Shown: one piece after another, positions 27,891 to 36,177 of the stretch | How positions within the stretch are numbered: position 1 is the stretch's first letter | Layout of the letters: each line of letters starts with the position of its first letter | NCBI RefSeq assembly: GCF_009363115.1 | Contig: NZ_CP045298.1 | Location: 3,097,501 to 3,161,500, forward strand | Length of the DNA: 64,000 nt | DNA from: Paenibacillus brasilensis | Lineage (GTDB): Bacteria > Bacillota > Bacilli > Paenibacillales > Paenibacillaceae | Direction of reading: 5' to 3' | Translations under genes and position numbers: made by a program | Notes under the pieces: generated by a model | Database searches by the model: none | What the model saw: the letters and a program-made list of their open reading frames with translations, nothing else | What the model was told of the DNA's origin: nothing

Positions 27891-28331
27891 CTATGGTATC
27901 CTATACTTCGCAAGCATTTCTCCCCAGGGTGATATCCCCTCCTCCCTGAAACCTGATTTTCTATACAGCTTTCTAGCTAGTTCATTGTCTGGTTTATATC
28001 CAATCATTATAACATCAGTTCTATCACTGGCTTTCCTTATCTCGTCAATAACCAGCAACATAGCATTGTAACCATGGCCAAAACCTTGAAATCTTTCGTC
28101 AATCATAAATCGGTAAACCCAGTAATTTCCGTCATCCGGGTCTAAACCAAACATCGTAAAACCAATCATTACGTTGTCATTGTAAATAGCTTTAGATAAA
28201 AATCCATCTAAAAACTGATGTTCCGCAATTGAAAAAAGATTAGATACAATAAATCTTTTTTGCTCTGGTTTCGGTTTAAGTTGAGCACATTCTTCCCAAT
28301 TACTTTTGTCGACTGCTTTTAGCGTAATCAT
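27891..28331 (-). CDS. GNAT family N-acetyltransferase
   Basis: A 146-residue acetyl-CoA-dependent N-acetyltransferase. The acetyl-CoA pyrophosphate loop is RFQGFGHGYNAM (about residues 80-91), followed by the GYKPDNELARKLYRKSGF motif typical of the fold. The N-terminus resembles the spermine/spermidine acetyltransferase BltD group, but the acceptor is not certain. Its AT content is clearly higher than that of its neighbours, which suggests recent acquisition. ATG 28331 follows AGGAGGAATCCAAG on the reverse strand. A hairpin (28349-28374) lies just upstream of that RBS in the leader. The rest of 28375-28612 is AT-rich and shows nothing I can name. Confidence 0.85.
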   Translation of the reverse strand: MITLKAVDKSNWEECAQLKPKPEQKRFIVSNLFSIAEHQFLDGFLSKAIYNDNVMIGFTMFGLDPDDGNYWVYRFMIDERFQGFGHGYNAMLLVIDEIRKASDRTDVIMIGYKPDNELARKLYRKSGFREEGISPWGEMLAKYRIP

Positions 28332-28612
28332 CTTGGATTCCTCCTATATAGGGAAATCCGTATAGACTTCCCTATTTTTTAGACCTCTCTAATATCTTAC
28401 CTGGATGCATTTTCACACCACATCACTCCTTCCATAAAATCATATGAATTTAGTCTTACATCTTTGCCTTTGAATATTTTACAGTTTTTATCATATCCTA
28501 ATTCTTCACAATTTGGGTACTAATTTTTACAATAACTAAAGTTTACTTCCCTTTCAGTAAGAAAACGATCATTTTAAGGATCGATTGCTGCGGGATGAAT
28601 CGTTCAGAACCA

Positions 28613-29218
28613 CTACCCGCTTCCTCTTGACTTGCGCTCCCGCAGCAATAGATAGAGAAAATAGGGCGCGCCAATGACGGCTGTCACGATACCGGCAGGA
28701 ATTTCGAGTGGCGGCTTCAAGCCTCGTCCCAGCGCGTCGGCGAGGACGAGAATCAGGGCGCCGATCATCGCCGCGCCGGGCAGCAGGTAACGGTGGCGGT
28801 TGCCAAACAAGCGTCGTGCCAGATGCGGTGCCAGCAGGCCGATAAAGCCAATGGAGCCGATAGCAGCGACACAGGCGGCAGCCAGGGCCACAGACACAGC
28901 CAGTAGTCCTGTGCGCACGCGTTTCACGTTAAGTCCCAGCCCAGCCGAGCTTTCTTCATCCAGGCCCATAATGTCCAGCTTGCGCTGTAGCGTATAGGCG
29001 AGGGGCAGCAGGACCCCGGCTACCGCCAGTCCAGCTCCGGCCAGAATGGCCAGCAGGCCGCGTGGCAGCCGGTAATGGTAAACGATGAACCAGGATGAGG
29101 CGTCCCGGTCAGTCAAAGCCATGAGCAATTCGGAGGGCGTGATGTAGGTGCTGCCCACGCCAATGGCTATAAAGGAACCTACCAGCATTAGAACGAGTAA
29201 AATCCACAGCTTTTTCAT
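28613..29218 (-). CDS. siderophore ABC permease (FecCD family) with internal in-frame deletion
   Basis: Should be the second permease subunit of the Fur-controlled siderophore importer, but it is only 201 residues; family members are about 330. The N-terminal part (LWILLVLMLVGSFIAIGVG, then YRLPRGLLAILAGAGLAVAG) jumps directly from AGVLL to PLAYTLQRKLDIMGLDEE, which normally lies about 130 residues later. The ending (IGFIGLLAPHLARRLFG, ALGRGLKPPLEIPAGIV) is normal. The reading frame is kept. The loss removes several membrane helices, so the protein is probably non-functional. It starts within the stop of the upstream permease (ATGA overlap). A deletion between two CTGCTG stretches coding for Leu-Leu is one possible route. 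Confidence 0.85.
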   Translation of the reverse strand: MKKLWILLVLMLVGSFIAIGVGSTYITPSELLMALTDRDASSWFIVYHYRLPRGLLAILAGAGLAVAGVLLPLAYTLQRKLDIMGLDEESSAGLGLNVKRVRTGLLAVSVALAAACVAAIGSIGFIGLLAPHLARRLFGNRHRYLLPGAAMIGALILVLADALGRGLKPPLEIPAGIVTAVIGAPYFLYLLLRERKSRGSG

Positions 29219-30144
29219 CTTGCAGCCCTCCCGTTCTTGTGTGCCAGATATAAAAAGAAGGGTGCACCGACCAGTGCGGTTACAATGCCGACGGGTGATT
29301 CATACGGAAACGCGATAAATCGTCCAAGCACGTCTGCATAGGTCAGCAGCAGGGCTCCGCAGATTGCAGACAGGGGAATAACCCGTTTGTAATTGTCGCC
29401 TGTAAGCATCTTGATGATATTTGGCACCATCAGCCCTACAAAGCCGATGGAACCGGCCACTGCTACAGCAGAGCCTGCCAGCATAATGACCGAGGCCGAG
29501 GCCAGCAGACGGACAAGCCGGACATTTTGCCCCAACCCCTGTGCGACCTCTGTTCCGAGACTTAGCACAGACAGCGAGGGAGCCAGTGTCAACGCAAGAA
29601 TCATGCCCACGGCGAACCATGGCAGCACCAGACGTGTATCTGCCCAGGTGGACCCGTCAATGGCTCCGGCGAGCCAATACAGTACATCGGATATTTGCTC
29701 GTTGAACACGAGCAGTCCCTGGGTAACGGAGGCCAGCAGCAGGTGCACGGCCATCCCGGCCAGTGTCAGCTTGACTGGCGTCATGCCTGCCGTTCCGGCC
29801 AGGGCATACACGAAGGAGCCGCCCGCGATAGCTCCGGCAAAAGCAAAATATATGCTACCGGATGATCCGATGTTTGGCAGCAGCACAACAGACAGCACGA
29901 CAGCCAGCGAAGCGCCCGAGCTGACCCCGAACACCTGCGGCGAAGCCAGCGGGTTGCGTGTAATGGCCTGCATCAGCGCTCCGGCCACAGCAAGGCCAGC
30001 CCCGACGAGCAGCCCGATGACAGCACGCGGCAGCCGAACCGTCAGGATAATGAGCTGATCCTTGGACGGGTGCTCGGTGAAAAGCGCGGTCAGCATGGTG
30101 GGGATATCCATCCTGACAGGTCCGTTTAACGGGAGTCGTCTCAT
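29215..30144 (-). CDS. siderophore ABC permease (FecCD family), lacking first membrane segment
   Basis: Inner-membrane subunit of an iron-siderophore importer, 309 residues from the ATG at 30144 that overlaps the binding-protein stop (ATGA). FecCD motifs: RLPRAVIGLLVGAGLAVAGALMQ, ITRNPLASPQVFGVSSGAS, GSIGFVGLMVPNI and PYESPVGIVTALVGAPFF. The start is odd: MRRLPL is followed at once by NGPVRMDIPTMLTALF, which in intact relatives (for example the gene at 43066) lies after a first transmembrane helix. About 25-30 residues appear to be missing in frame. A longer frame reaching upstream runs through the binding protein gene and is not real. Confidence 0.86.
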   Translation of the reverse strand: MRRLPLNGPVRMDIPTMLTALFTEHPSKDQLIILTVRLPRAVIGLLVGAGLAVAGALMQAITRNPLASPQVFGVSSGASLAVVLSVVLLPNIGSSGSIYFAFAGAIAGGSFVYALAGTAGMTPVKLTLAGMAVHLLLASVTQGLLVFNEQISDVLYWLAGAIDGSTWADTRLVLPWFAVGMILALTLAPSLSVLSLGTEVAQGLGQNVRLVRLLASASVIMLAGSAVAVAGSIGFVGLMVPNIIKMLTGDNYKRVIPLSAICGALLLTYADVLGRFIAFPYESPVGIVTALVGAPFFLYLAHKNGRAAR

Positions 30145-31106
30145 TTGCTTTGCGCGGGATACAGAAGCGAAATGGCTTGCTCCAGTATTTTCTCGGCTGA
30201 GCCGAGTCCGCGGTACCGGGTCCATAATGCCCGGTTCACTTCGTAAACTTCCCCTTTTTTGACAGCAGTGATATTTTGCCACAGTGGATTCTGCTTCCAT
30301 TCTGCAATCAGCTTCTCATCTGCCTCCACCAAAAAGATCACATCTGGATCAGCTTGTACAATTTGCTCCAGCGTCAGCTTGACGGTGGGCTCGCTTGTAT
30401 TTTGAAGGGCATTGCGGATACCTGCTTGCTCCAGCAGTTGTCCATCAAAGGAAGAAGCCCCGTGAGCAGATAGGGAATCAGAGCGGAATACCCCAAGCAG
30501 CACGCTGCGTGGCTCCCCGACTTTAATTCCTTTCTTCAACTGTTCCATTTTAGCTTTATGTGCGGCTAGAATCTGTTCGCCTTTTTCCTTCTCGCCCAGC
30601 GCATCAGCAATGACACCGAAGGATGCCAGATTTTGTTCATAGGAGGAATTGCGGCTCTTCAGAACAATGGTGGGAGCAATTTCACTTAGTTCTTTGTATA
30701 TGCTTTTATGACGGTTCAGATCGGCAATGATTAAATCGGGCTTCAAGGAGCTGATGGTTTCCAGATTCGGCTGCTTGCGCGTGCCTACAGGCGTAAAGTC
30801 GATTTTCTTGCCGAGCAATCCAGCAATATCATCGTCATTTTCCTGAGCTATCCCGACAGGTGTTACACCCAGTTGGACTGCCGCATCGACAAAAGAGAAT
30901 TCCAGCGTTACGATTCTTTTGGGTTTACCCGTAAGTTTGGTTTCTCCCATCTCATGCTTGATGATTCGGGTATCGCCGGTTGCTTGAGGTGCTGCTGCGC
31001 TGTTATCTTTTGACTGGCCACCACATCCCGCCATAATGACCGTCAGTAGTGCAAGGATCGCTGTAAGCAGCATGCCTGTGCGTAGTGGTTGCTTTGGTGT
31101 TGCCAT
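30141..31106 (-). CDS. iron-siderophore ABC transporter substrate-binding lipoprotein
   Basis: A periplasmic-binding-protein type 2 (FepB/FhuD-like) receptor lipoprotein, 321 residues. Signal peptide with lipobox IMAGC. The mature domain contains KPKRIVTLEFSFVDAAVQLG, the bilobal fold with KPDLIIADLNRHKSIYKELS, and a C-terminal ALWTRYRGLGSAEKILEQ that is typical of the family. ATG 31106 is used because GGGGGACAAC precedes it. An in-frame upstream ATG (31139) lies inside the operator region. It heads the operon binding protein - permease - permease and has two Fur-like boxes upstream. The receptor looks intact although both permeases are damaged. Confidence 0.9.
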   Translation of the reverse strand: MATPKQPLRTGMLLTAILALLTVIMAGCGGQSKDNSAAAPQATGDTRIIKHEMGETKLTGKPKRIVTLEFSFVDAAVQLGVTPVGIAQENDDDIAGLLGKKIDFTPVGTRKQPNLETISSLKPDLIIADLNRHKSIYKELSEIAPTIVLKSRNSSYEQNLASFGVIADALGEKEKGEQILAAHKAKMEQLKKGIKVGEPRSVLLGVFRSDSLSAHGASSFDGQLLEQAGIRNALQNTSEPTVKLTLEQIVQADPDVIFLVEADEKLIAEWKQNPLWQNITAVKKGEVYEVNRALWTRYRGLGSAEKILEQAISLLYPAQSK

Positions 31107-31127
31107 ATGTTGTCCCCCGTTCCCAAA

Positions 31128-31161
31128 TATGATTATCATACTTATTGATAATCATTATCAA
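31128..31161 (-). promoter_or_regulatory. Fur box(es) of siderophore importer
   Basis: TTGATAATCATTATCAA (31145-31161) is a perfect inverted repeat of the Fur 7-1-7 type (TGATAAT-C-ATTATCA). A second partial site, ATGATTATCAT, lies next to it (31129-31139). They are 23-55 bp upstream of the binding-protein start, where bound iron-loaded Fur would repress. Confidence 0.88.
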
Positions 31162-31261
31162 TTAATCAACTGTTGACCATTCTAGCAATCGGGAGGAGGG
31201 ACGTAAACAATGTGTTCATTTAAATCATTTTGGCTTATAAAGTGAATTAAGTTCATTAAAA

Positions 31262-31996
31262 TTATGTTTGTTCATTTCCCCGCTGGCGCCGATAGATACG
31301 CTCCGGTCTACCAACCGTTCCGTATACCTGATCGTGGTGGGCGTCACCACTCTCTACTAAATGCTCCAGATCCCTTCTGGCTGTGGAACGACTCATGCCC
31401 AACTCATTCCCCACCGTACCCGTAGTCACCTCACCCCGCCGATTCAGAAGTTCGAGCACCTTGTCGCAGGTTACTTTGTCAATGCCCTTGGCCCACAGCT
31501 CTCCCACTCCGGTGCCTGTCATCCGACCAGTACCCGCGTTTTGAAGCAGGTTGTCAATTTCAGATTGCTCCACTGTCGATGGCTGCTCCTGCCAAGCCTT
31601 GACCTGTCGCTGAAAACGGGCATATTCCTCCAGTGTGGCACGCAATCTCTCAAACACAAGCGGCCTTACGATAAAATCAAACACGCCTGCGCGAACGGCT
31701 TGTACCACGGTTTCAGCTTCTTTGGCGGCAGTCAGCATAATGACATCGGTGTCTGGATAGTGTTGCTTGATGAACGATAGCAGCGTTAAGCCGTCGGTAT
31801 CTGGAAAATAAACATCCAGCACGACTAAAGGCGGACGCAGCACGTCCAATTGAAGCTTGGCCTCAAACTCGTTCGTTGCTATTGCACATACAGTGAACCC
31901 GTCTACCTTTTCAATAAATCGTCGGTTAATTTCCGCAATTCGCGGATCATCTTCAATAACAAGAACCTCAATATCCAATAAAACCCGCTCATTCAT
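31262..31996 (-). CDS. response regulator of CitT/DcuR type
   Basis: A cytosolic two-component regulator, 244 residues. The N-terminal receiver domain has the acidic pair EDD near residue 13, the phospho-acceptor Asp in VVLDVYFPDTDG and the Lys position in VRPLVFERL. The C-terminal part (GEVTTGTVGNELGMSRSTAR, RDLEHLVESGDA) is the winged HTH seen in CitT/DcuR/DctR regulators of citrate and C4-dicarboxylate transport. ATG 31996 overlaps the kinase stop and has GGAGG 8 nt upstream; the frame extends further but without need. The cognate kinase carries a nonsense codon. No target transporter lies in the window. Confidence 0.9.
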   Translation of the reverse strand: MNERVLLDIEVLVIEDDPRIAEINRRFIEKVDGFTVCAIATNEFEAKLQLDVLRPPLVVLDVYFPDTDGLTLLSFIKQHYPDTDVIMLTAAKEAETVVQAVRAGVFDFIVRPLVFERLRATLEEYARFQRQVKAWQEQPSTVEQSEIDNLLQNAGTGRMTGTGVGELWAKGIDKVTCDKVLELLNRRGEVTTGTVGNELGMSRSTARRDLEHLVESGDAHHDQVYGTVGRPERIYRRQRGNEQT

Positions 31997-33521
31997 GGGT
32001 GAAACCTCCTGTTGCTTCATCACTTGTTACTGAAGTATTTAAAGGTATGCGTATTGCAAAAATGGTACCTCCACCTGTCCGTTCATGTATTTTGATAGAG
32101 CCGCCCATTCGCTCTACATACTCGTGCACGAGAGCAAGGCTGTAACCGTGCCCTGCTTCTGCTTTGGTCGATGCTCCTTTGACGAACAGCTTTTCCCGGA
32201 TATCCTCCGCAATTCCCGCTCCGTTACCCGCAACCTCGACGGTTATGGCTTCAGCCGTTTCTTCAAGCCGGAACCAGACCTGTCCCTCAGGGATTGAGGG
32301 CATCGCGACTGCCTCCATGGCATTATCCAGCAGGTTTCCGGCCATGGCAGCGAGAAGCGACCACTCCAACGTGGGAGATAAGGTAGAGAATGCACCGCTA
32401 ACCGTAGAATGTAATACAATTCTCTTGTCCAGCAAGCCGGATATGAGATACAGCCGATTGGCGTATTCGTGTGTTTGTGATCGCAGCACTTCCGCGTAAT
32501 CTTTGACCTCCGTCAATTGTCGCGTCATGCGGAGCAGCTCTGTTTTGTCACGCAGACTGGCAACTGTGCCCATCATTTGCCCGGAACGATCCTTGATCGG
32601 CACACGGCTGACGACTACGACTCGTTGCTGCACCTCAATTTCCTCATTGAGCACGATATGTTCCTGGTCCGACTTTATATTTGCATGATTCATGGTAAAA
32701 TCGGCAACAAGTACATCTGCCAGCTTACCCGCGGCACCCGCTAAGTGACGAAGCTCGCAGCCGTCTATGGTAGTCTCCAGGGGAAGGCCGAGCAAGCGGA
32801 CGGCTTGCGGATTGGCAAGTGTGACTTGTCCACTGCTATTAACCGCGATGATCCCTTCGCCTATAGATTCGAGAATGGCTTGCTTTTCCTGGTACAAACG
32901 TCCAATTTCCACCGGCTCCAGCCCATGCAGCTCCCGGCGTACCCTCCGCGCTATTAGCAGGCTGCCTAAAATGCCGATTATAAGCGCCCCCACCATGAAC
33001 CACAGCTAGGCATAGGTGTATGTACGAATATTTTGCTCCACATCTGTCATTAAGAAACCTACAGAAACGAGGCCGATGGCCTTGCCTTGTTTATCATAAA
33101 CTGCAGTTTTGGCCCGTAGTGACTGTCCGAGAGAGCCTGCCGATTCCGTGATTAAGGACTGCCCGTGCAGCACCTTATCATTTATGGGGTCTAGCATAGG
33201 TGTGCCGATGCGTTCTGGATTGACATGCCACTGCCGGATAAGATGACGATCAGCAATCGTAATAAAATCAGCGCCGCTGCTCGCTTGGACTGGCTTTACG
33301 GCCTCATTGATTCGCGAACGCAGCTGCGCCAAGTCGGTCTGCTCCAGAGCTTCCCTGACCTGCGCATCTACCGCAAGCATATTGGCAACGGTTAGAGCCC
33401 TTTTTTCCATTTCTTCGTATAGAGCGGAGGTGATCATATATCGAAAGGATAATCCCAATAGCCCGGTAACCACCACCACTAAAAGGGATATAAATACCAT
33501 TAGTTTTGTCTGAAAACGCAC
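31989..33521 (-). pseudogene. sensor histidine kinase of CitS/DcuS type, split by in-frame TAG
   Basis: One continuous frame of about 510 codons that encodes a membrane sensor kinase, interrupted by a single TAG at 33008-33006. Upstream part (171 residues from ATG 33521): TM1 (LMVFISLLVVVVTGLLGLSF) and the extracytoplasmic PAS-like citrate/dicarboxylate sensor domain, up to RTYTYA. After the stop the frame continues with LWFMVGALIIGILGSLLIAR (TM2), a PAS domain (EGIIAVNSSGQVTLANP), the phospho-acceptor region RSQTHEYANRL and an HATPase domain (NLLDNAMEAV, GHGYSLALVHEYVERMGG). The remainder could restart at ATG 32996 but would lack the sensor. The adjacent response regulator is intact. A single base change would restore a sense codon. 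Confidence 0.87.
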
Positions 33522-33683
33522 ATGCCTTCACCACCGTCAAGCAAGGTATAGGAGGAGCTGATCAAGCTGCACATCTCCTCAATACGATTCATTTTACTGT
33601 ATTACAGGAACAGTCGCACTTTTAATCTGTCGGATGAATGGTCTATAATAGAAATAGTTACATAATGCGAGGAGGACGAAATC

Positions 33684-33977
33684 ATGATTATTATTCATGC
33701 TGATATGAAAGTTTTACCTGAAAAAAGAGAGGCTTTTCTGCAACAAACACAGGGATTGATCAGTGCATCACAGGCTGAAGAAGGCAATGTACGCTACACG
33801 CTGATGCAGGATCTGAACGATCCCAACGCATTTACGATGGTCGAAGAATGGAAGGATGCAGCGGCTGTAGATTTCCATAACAAGTCTGCCCATTTCCAGG
33901 CATTTGTTGCCGCAGCTAAGGAATTGTTATCAGCTCCGCTGCAAGTGAATGCTTTTCAGGATGCAGCCAAACTGTAA
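33684..33977 (+). CDS. antibiotic biosynthesis monooxygenase (ABM) domain protein
   Basis: A 97-residue dimeric ferredoxin-like fold protein of the ABM/YgiN type (quinol or small aromatic monooxygenases). The pattern MIIIHADMKVLPEKREAFL, then EEGNVRYTLMQDLNDPNAFTMVEEW and HNKSAHFQAFVAAAKELL, matches the family from end to end. AGGAGGACGAAATC precedes ATG 33684, and a TATAAT box lies about 30 nt upstream. It lies 45 nt before an aldo/keto reductase on the same strand and may be cotranscribed with it in carbonyl or quinone detoxification. Confidence 0.88.
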   Translation: MIIIHADMKVLPEKREAFLQQTQGLISASQAEEGNVRYTLMQDLNDPNAFTMVEEWKDAAAVDFHNKSAHFQAFVAAAKELLSAPLQVNAFQDAAKL

Positions 33978-34022
33978 TCATCCCGCTATATAAATCATAA
34001 TCAGGAACAGGAGGAGATAGAT

Positions 34023-34847
34023 ATGGGGAACATTGCGGATACAACTGTACTGAATAACGGAGTTCAGATGCCTTGGCTGGGTTTTGGTACGTACAAGGCG
34101 GAAGGCAATGAGGTCTACGAAGCGGTCAAAACAGCTATTGAGGTTGGCTACCGTAGCATTGATACGGCGGCGATTTACGGCAATGAAGAGCTCGTTGGAC
34201 AAGCTATTCGCGACAGTGGGGCGGCCAGAGAAAATCTGTTTGTTACCACAAAGCTATGGAATCAGGATCAGGGCTACGATTCAACACTGCGTGCCTTCGA
34301 GGAAAGCCGCAAGCGGCTGGGCCTGGACATCATTGATTTGTATCTTATTCATTGGCCTGGCAAAGATAAGTACAAGGAAACCTGGAAGGCGTTTGAACGC
34401 CTGTATGAAGAGGGAAGCGTACGCGCTATCGGAGTAAGTAACTTCCAAGTTCACCATCTCGAAGACCTCCTGAAAGATAGCAACATTGTACCTGTCATCA
34501 ACCAAGTGGAGCTTCATCCGCGTCTGACACAGCAAGAGCTGCATCAATACTGCCGCGATCACCAGATTCAGCTTGAATCGTGGAGCCCACTGATGAAGGG
34601 GAAACTGACAGAGCAGGCGGATATCGTTGAGCTTGCTGCTAAATATGGCAAAACGTCGTCACAGGTTATTTTGCGCTGGCATCTGGATCGGGGAATTGTG
34701 ACAATTCCCAAATCTGTAACCGCGCATCGTATCCGCGAAAATGCCGATTTATTTGATTTTGAACTGACGGTAGAGGATGTTAACCGAATCAACGCACTTC
34801 ATCTGGATGAGCGTGTAGGCACGCATCCCGACAAGCTGTTGTTCTGA
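34023..34847 (+). CDS. aldo/keto reductase
   Basis: A 274-residue NADPH-dependent oxidoreductase with a TIM-barrel fold. The catalytic tetrad is visible: Asp47 (SIDTAAIYGNE), Tyr52, Lys77 (VTTKLWNQD) and His110 (YLIHWPG). The NADPH-binding end is IPKSVTAHRIRENADLFDF. It is close to the Bacillus YvgN/YtbE group, which reduces methylglyoxal and other aldehydes. The substrate here is inferred. The RBS AGGAGGAGA precedes ATG 34023. A terminator follows. Confidence 0.93.
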   Translation: MGNIADTTVLNNGVQMPWLGFGTYKAEGNEVYEAVKTAIEVGYRSIDTAAIYGNEELVGQAIRDSGAARENLFVTTKLWNQDQGYDSTLRAFEESRKRLGLDIIDLYLIHWPGKDKYKETWKAFERLYEEGSVRAIGVSNFQVHHLEDLLKDSNIVPVINQVELHPRLTQQELHQYCRDHQIQLESWSPLMKGKLTEQADIVELAAKYGKTSSQVILRWHLDRGIVTIPKSVTAHRIRENADLFDFELTVEDVNRINALHLDERVGTHPDKLLF

Positions 34848-34878
34848 TATTCAAGTATTCTAATTTACAAATGCACAA

Positions 34879-34926
34879 GGAACCTCCAAATCTGCGTTAA
34901 CCGTAGGCTTGGAGGTTCTTTTTTTA
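34879..34926 (+). terminator. terminator after aldo/keto reductase
   Basis: GGAACCTCCAA and TTGGAGGTTCTT form an 11-bp stem followed by a T run. Confidence 0.88.
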
Positions 34927-34995
34927 TTTATGCATCGGGGATCTTCTCATACGCTTTCGTCGTTCTGAACAGAGTTGCTACGTCCTGCATGCCTG

Positions 34996-35649
34996 CTATT
35001 GATTTAATTTGCGATGCAGGAGGAAAGAATAGAGGATGGGGGCGACGACGGATATACCCAGTCCAGTGAGAAAAATGACTGTTCCTGCCACTCCATCGAC
35101 CCATGCCGCCACCAAGCCCGAGGCACCACCAAGCATCATCATAGGCCCGCCGAAACGGTGCGTTTTACGCCAGACCTCCGGGTTGGACAGAGTCCACGGT
35201 GTACGGATCCCGAAGGTAAAGTTCGGCTGTACCTGCGTCATATAATTACCAAGCACCAGCAGCAACAGCCCTAATACCCCGTAAATTATAGCAGTCATCT
35301 GCAACCGATAATTCAGGTTATACAGCAGCATTCCCCAACCGGCTATAGCGATAATGAGCGAAGTGCCTACACGCGTAACCTCATAGGCTTTAGCAAATTT
35401 CTCGAAATTTACTCTGTTGGGGTCCATGTAGCGGGATAGCCGAAGGAGCAAAGGCACCAGCCCCAACAGCACCATCATAAGAATAGATCCATTTTTACTC
35501 ATATACCCGTCTGCTGTATTGTTAAAGCTAAAATGTGAGGCCAGCACATCGGGAAGCCGGTTATACAGCAGTAAACCGCCTATAGCAGGTGATAAGGCAA
35601 TTAAATTCGCGAAAACATCCATAAGGCTCCATTGCATTCTAAACTTCAT
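34996..35649 (-). CDS. sdpI: SdpI family membrane protein
   Basis: A 217-residue protein with about six membrane segments. The N-terminal half is DUF1648 (LPDVLASHFSFNNTADGYMSK), and the C-terminal half has the SdpI signature NFTFGIRTPWTLSNPEVWRKTHR. In B. subtilis SdpI confers immunity to the cannibalism toxin SdpC and also acts as the membrane receptor that relieves SdpR repression. The operon partner sdpR precedes it and overlaps it by ATGA. No sdpC or sdpAB toxin gene is visible, so this is an orphan immunity/signalling pair. A short intergenic region (34927-34995) holds nothing further. Confidence 0.9.
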   Translation of the reverse strand: MKFRMQWSLMDVFANLIALSPAIGGLLLYNRLPDVLASHFSFNNTADGYMSKNGSILMMVLLGLVPLLLRLSRYMDPNRVNFEKFAKAYEVTRVGTSLIIAIAGWGMLLYNLNYRLQMTAIIYGVLGLLLLVLGNYMTQVQPNFTFGIRTPWTLSNPEVWRKTHRFGGPMMMLGGASGLVAAWVDGVAGTVIFLTGLGISVVAPILYSFLLHRKLNQ

Positions 35650-35957
35650 TCAGACTCCTCCGTATCCTTAATATCATTCGAATGTTTCTTTACAGGGGCA
35701 TCGGAATGGACGATGCTGAACATCCAGCCGATGACATCTGCCACAACCGTTGTATGCAAGGTGTAAATAATGCTTTGCCCCTGTCGCTCGTCCAGCACAA
35801 GCCCCGCCTGCTTTAGCAGATTCAAATGGTGGGATATGCTGGGCTTGCTGATTTGAAAATGCTCGGCGACATCGCCTGCGCTCATGCTTTTCTCTTTCAA
35901 AAGCTGTAATATTTTGCGCCGGGTCGGGTCGGCCAAGGCTTTAAAGGCATCATTCAA
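35646..35957 (-). CDS. sdpR: ArsR-family autorepressor SdpR
   Basis: A 103-residue winged-helix repressor: FKALADPTRRKILQLLKEKS, then MSAGDVAEHFQISKPSISHH and the wing GLVLDERQGQSIIYTL. It has no metal-binding Cys motif of ArsR/SmtB, in agreement with the SdpR type. The start is TTG 35957 with AAAGGAGTG 8-9 nt upstream. It is followed by sdpI with overlapping codons. A clear inverted repeat upstream is the likely autorepression site. Confidence 0.9.
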   Translation of the reverse strand: MNDAFKALADPTRRKILQLLKEKSMSAGDVAEHFQISKPSISHHLNLLKQAGLVLDERQGQSIIYTLHTTVVADVIGWMFSIVHSDAPVKKHSNDIKDTEESE

Positions 35958-35972
35958 AGTTTGCTCACTCCT

Positions 35973-36004
35973 TTAGATATTTAGATAATTTCCTAAACAT
36001 CTAA
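35973..36004 (-). promoter_or_regulatory. probable SdpR operator
   Basis: TTAGATATTTAG (35973-35984) and CTAAACATCTAA (35993-36004) form an 11-of-12 inverted repeat separated by 8 bp, 16-47 bp upstream of the sdpR start. The position and symmetry fit autorepression by a dimeric ArsR-type protein. Confidence 0.68.
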
Positions 36005-36177
36005 GCCAATATTAAAATAGTGCTGTGTTGTATGTCAACGGATCAATGCATTATTTTAAAAAAAAATTTTAGAGCAGGTTTGCAATTGGATTTGTAAAAG
36101 ATAGAGAAGTTAGGTATAATCAAAATACACAAAAAATAAGATTCTTAATTTAAAGTTAAAATAAAGGAGGAATAGAT

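Noticed and set aside
29393..30058. 221-codon forward ORF opposite the FecCD permease
   Set aside because: Ser/Thr/Pro-rich antisense frame of a membrane protein gene; no RBS.
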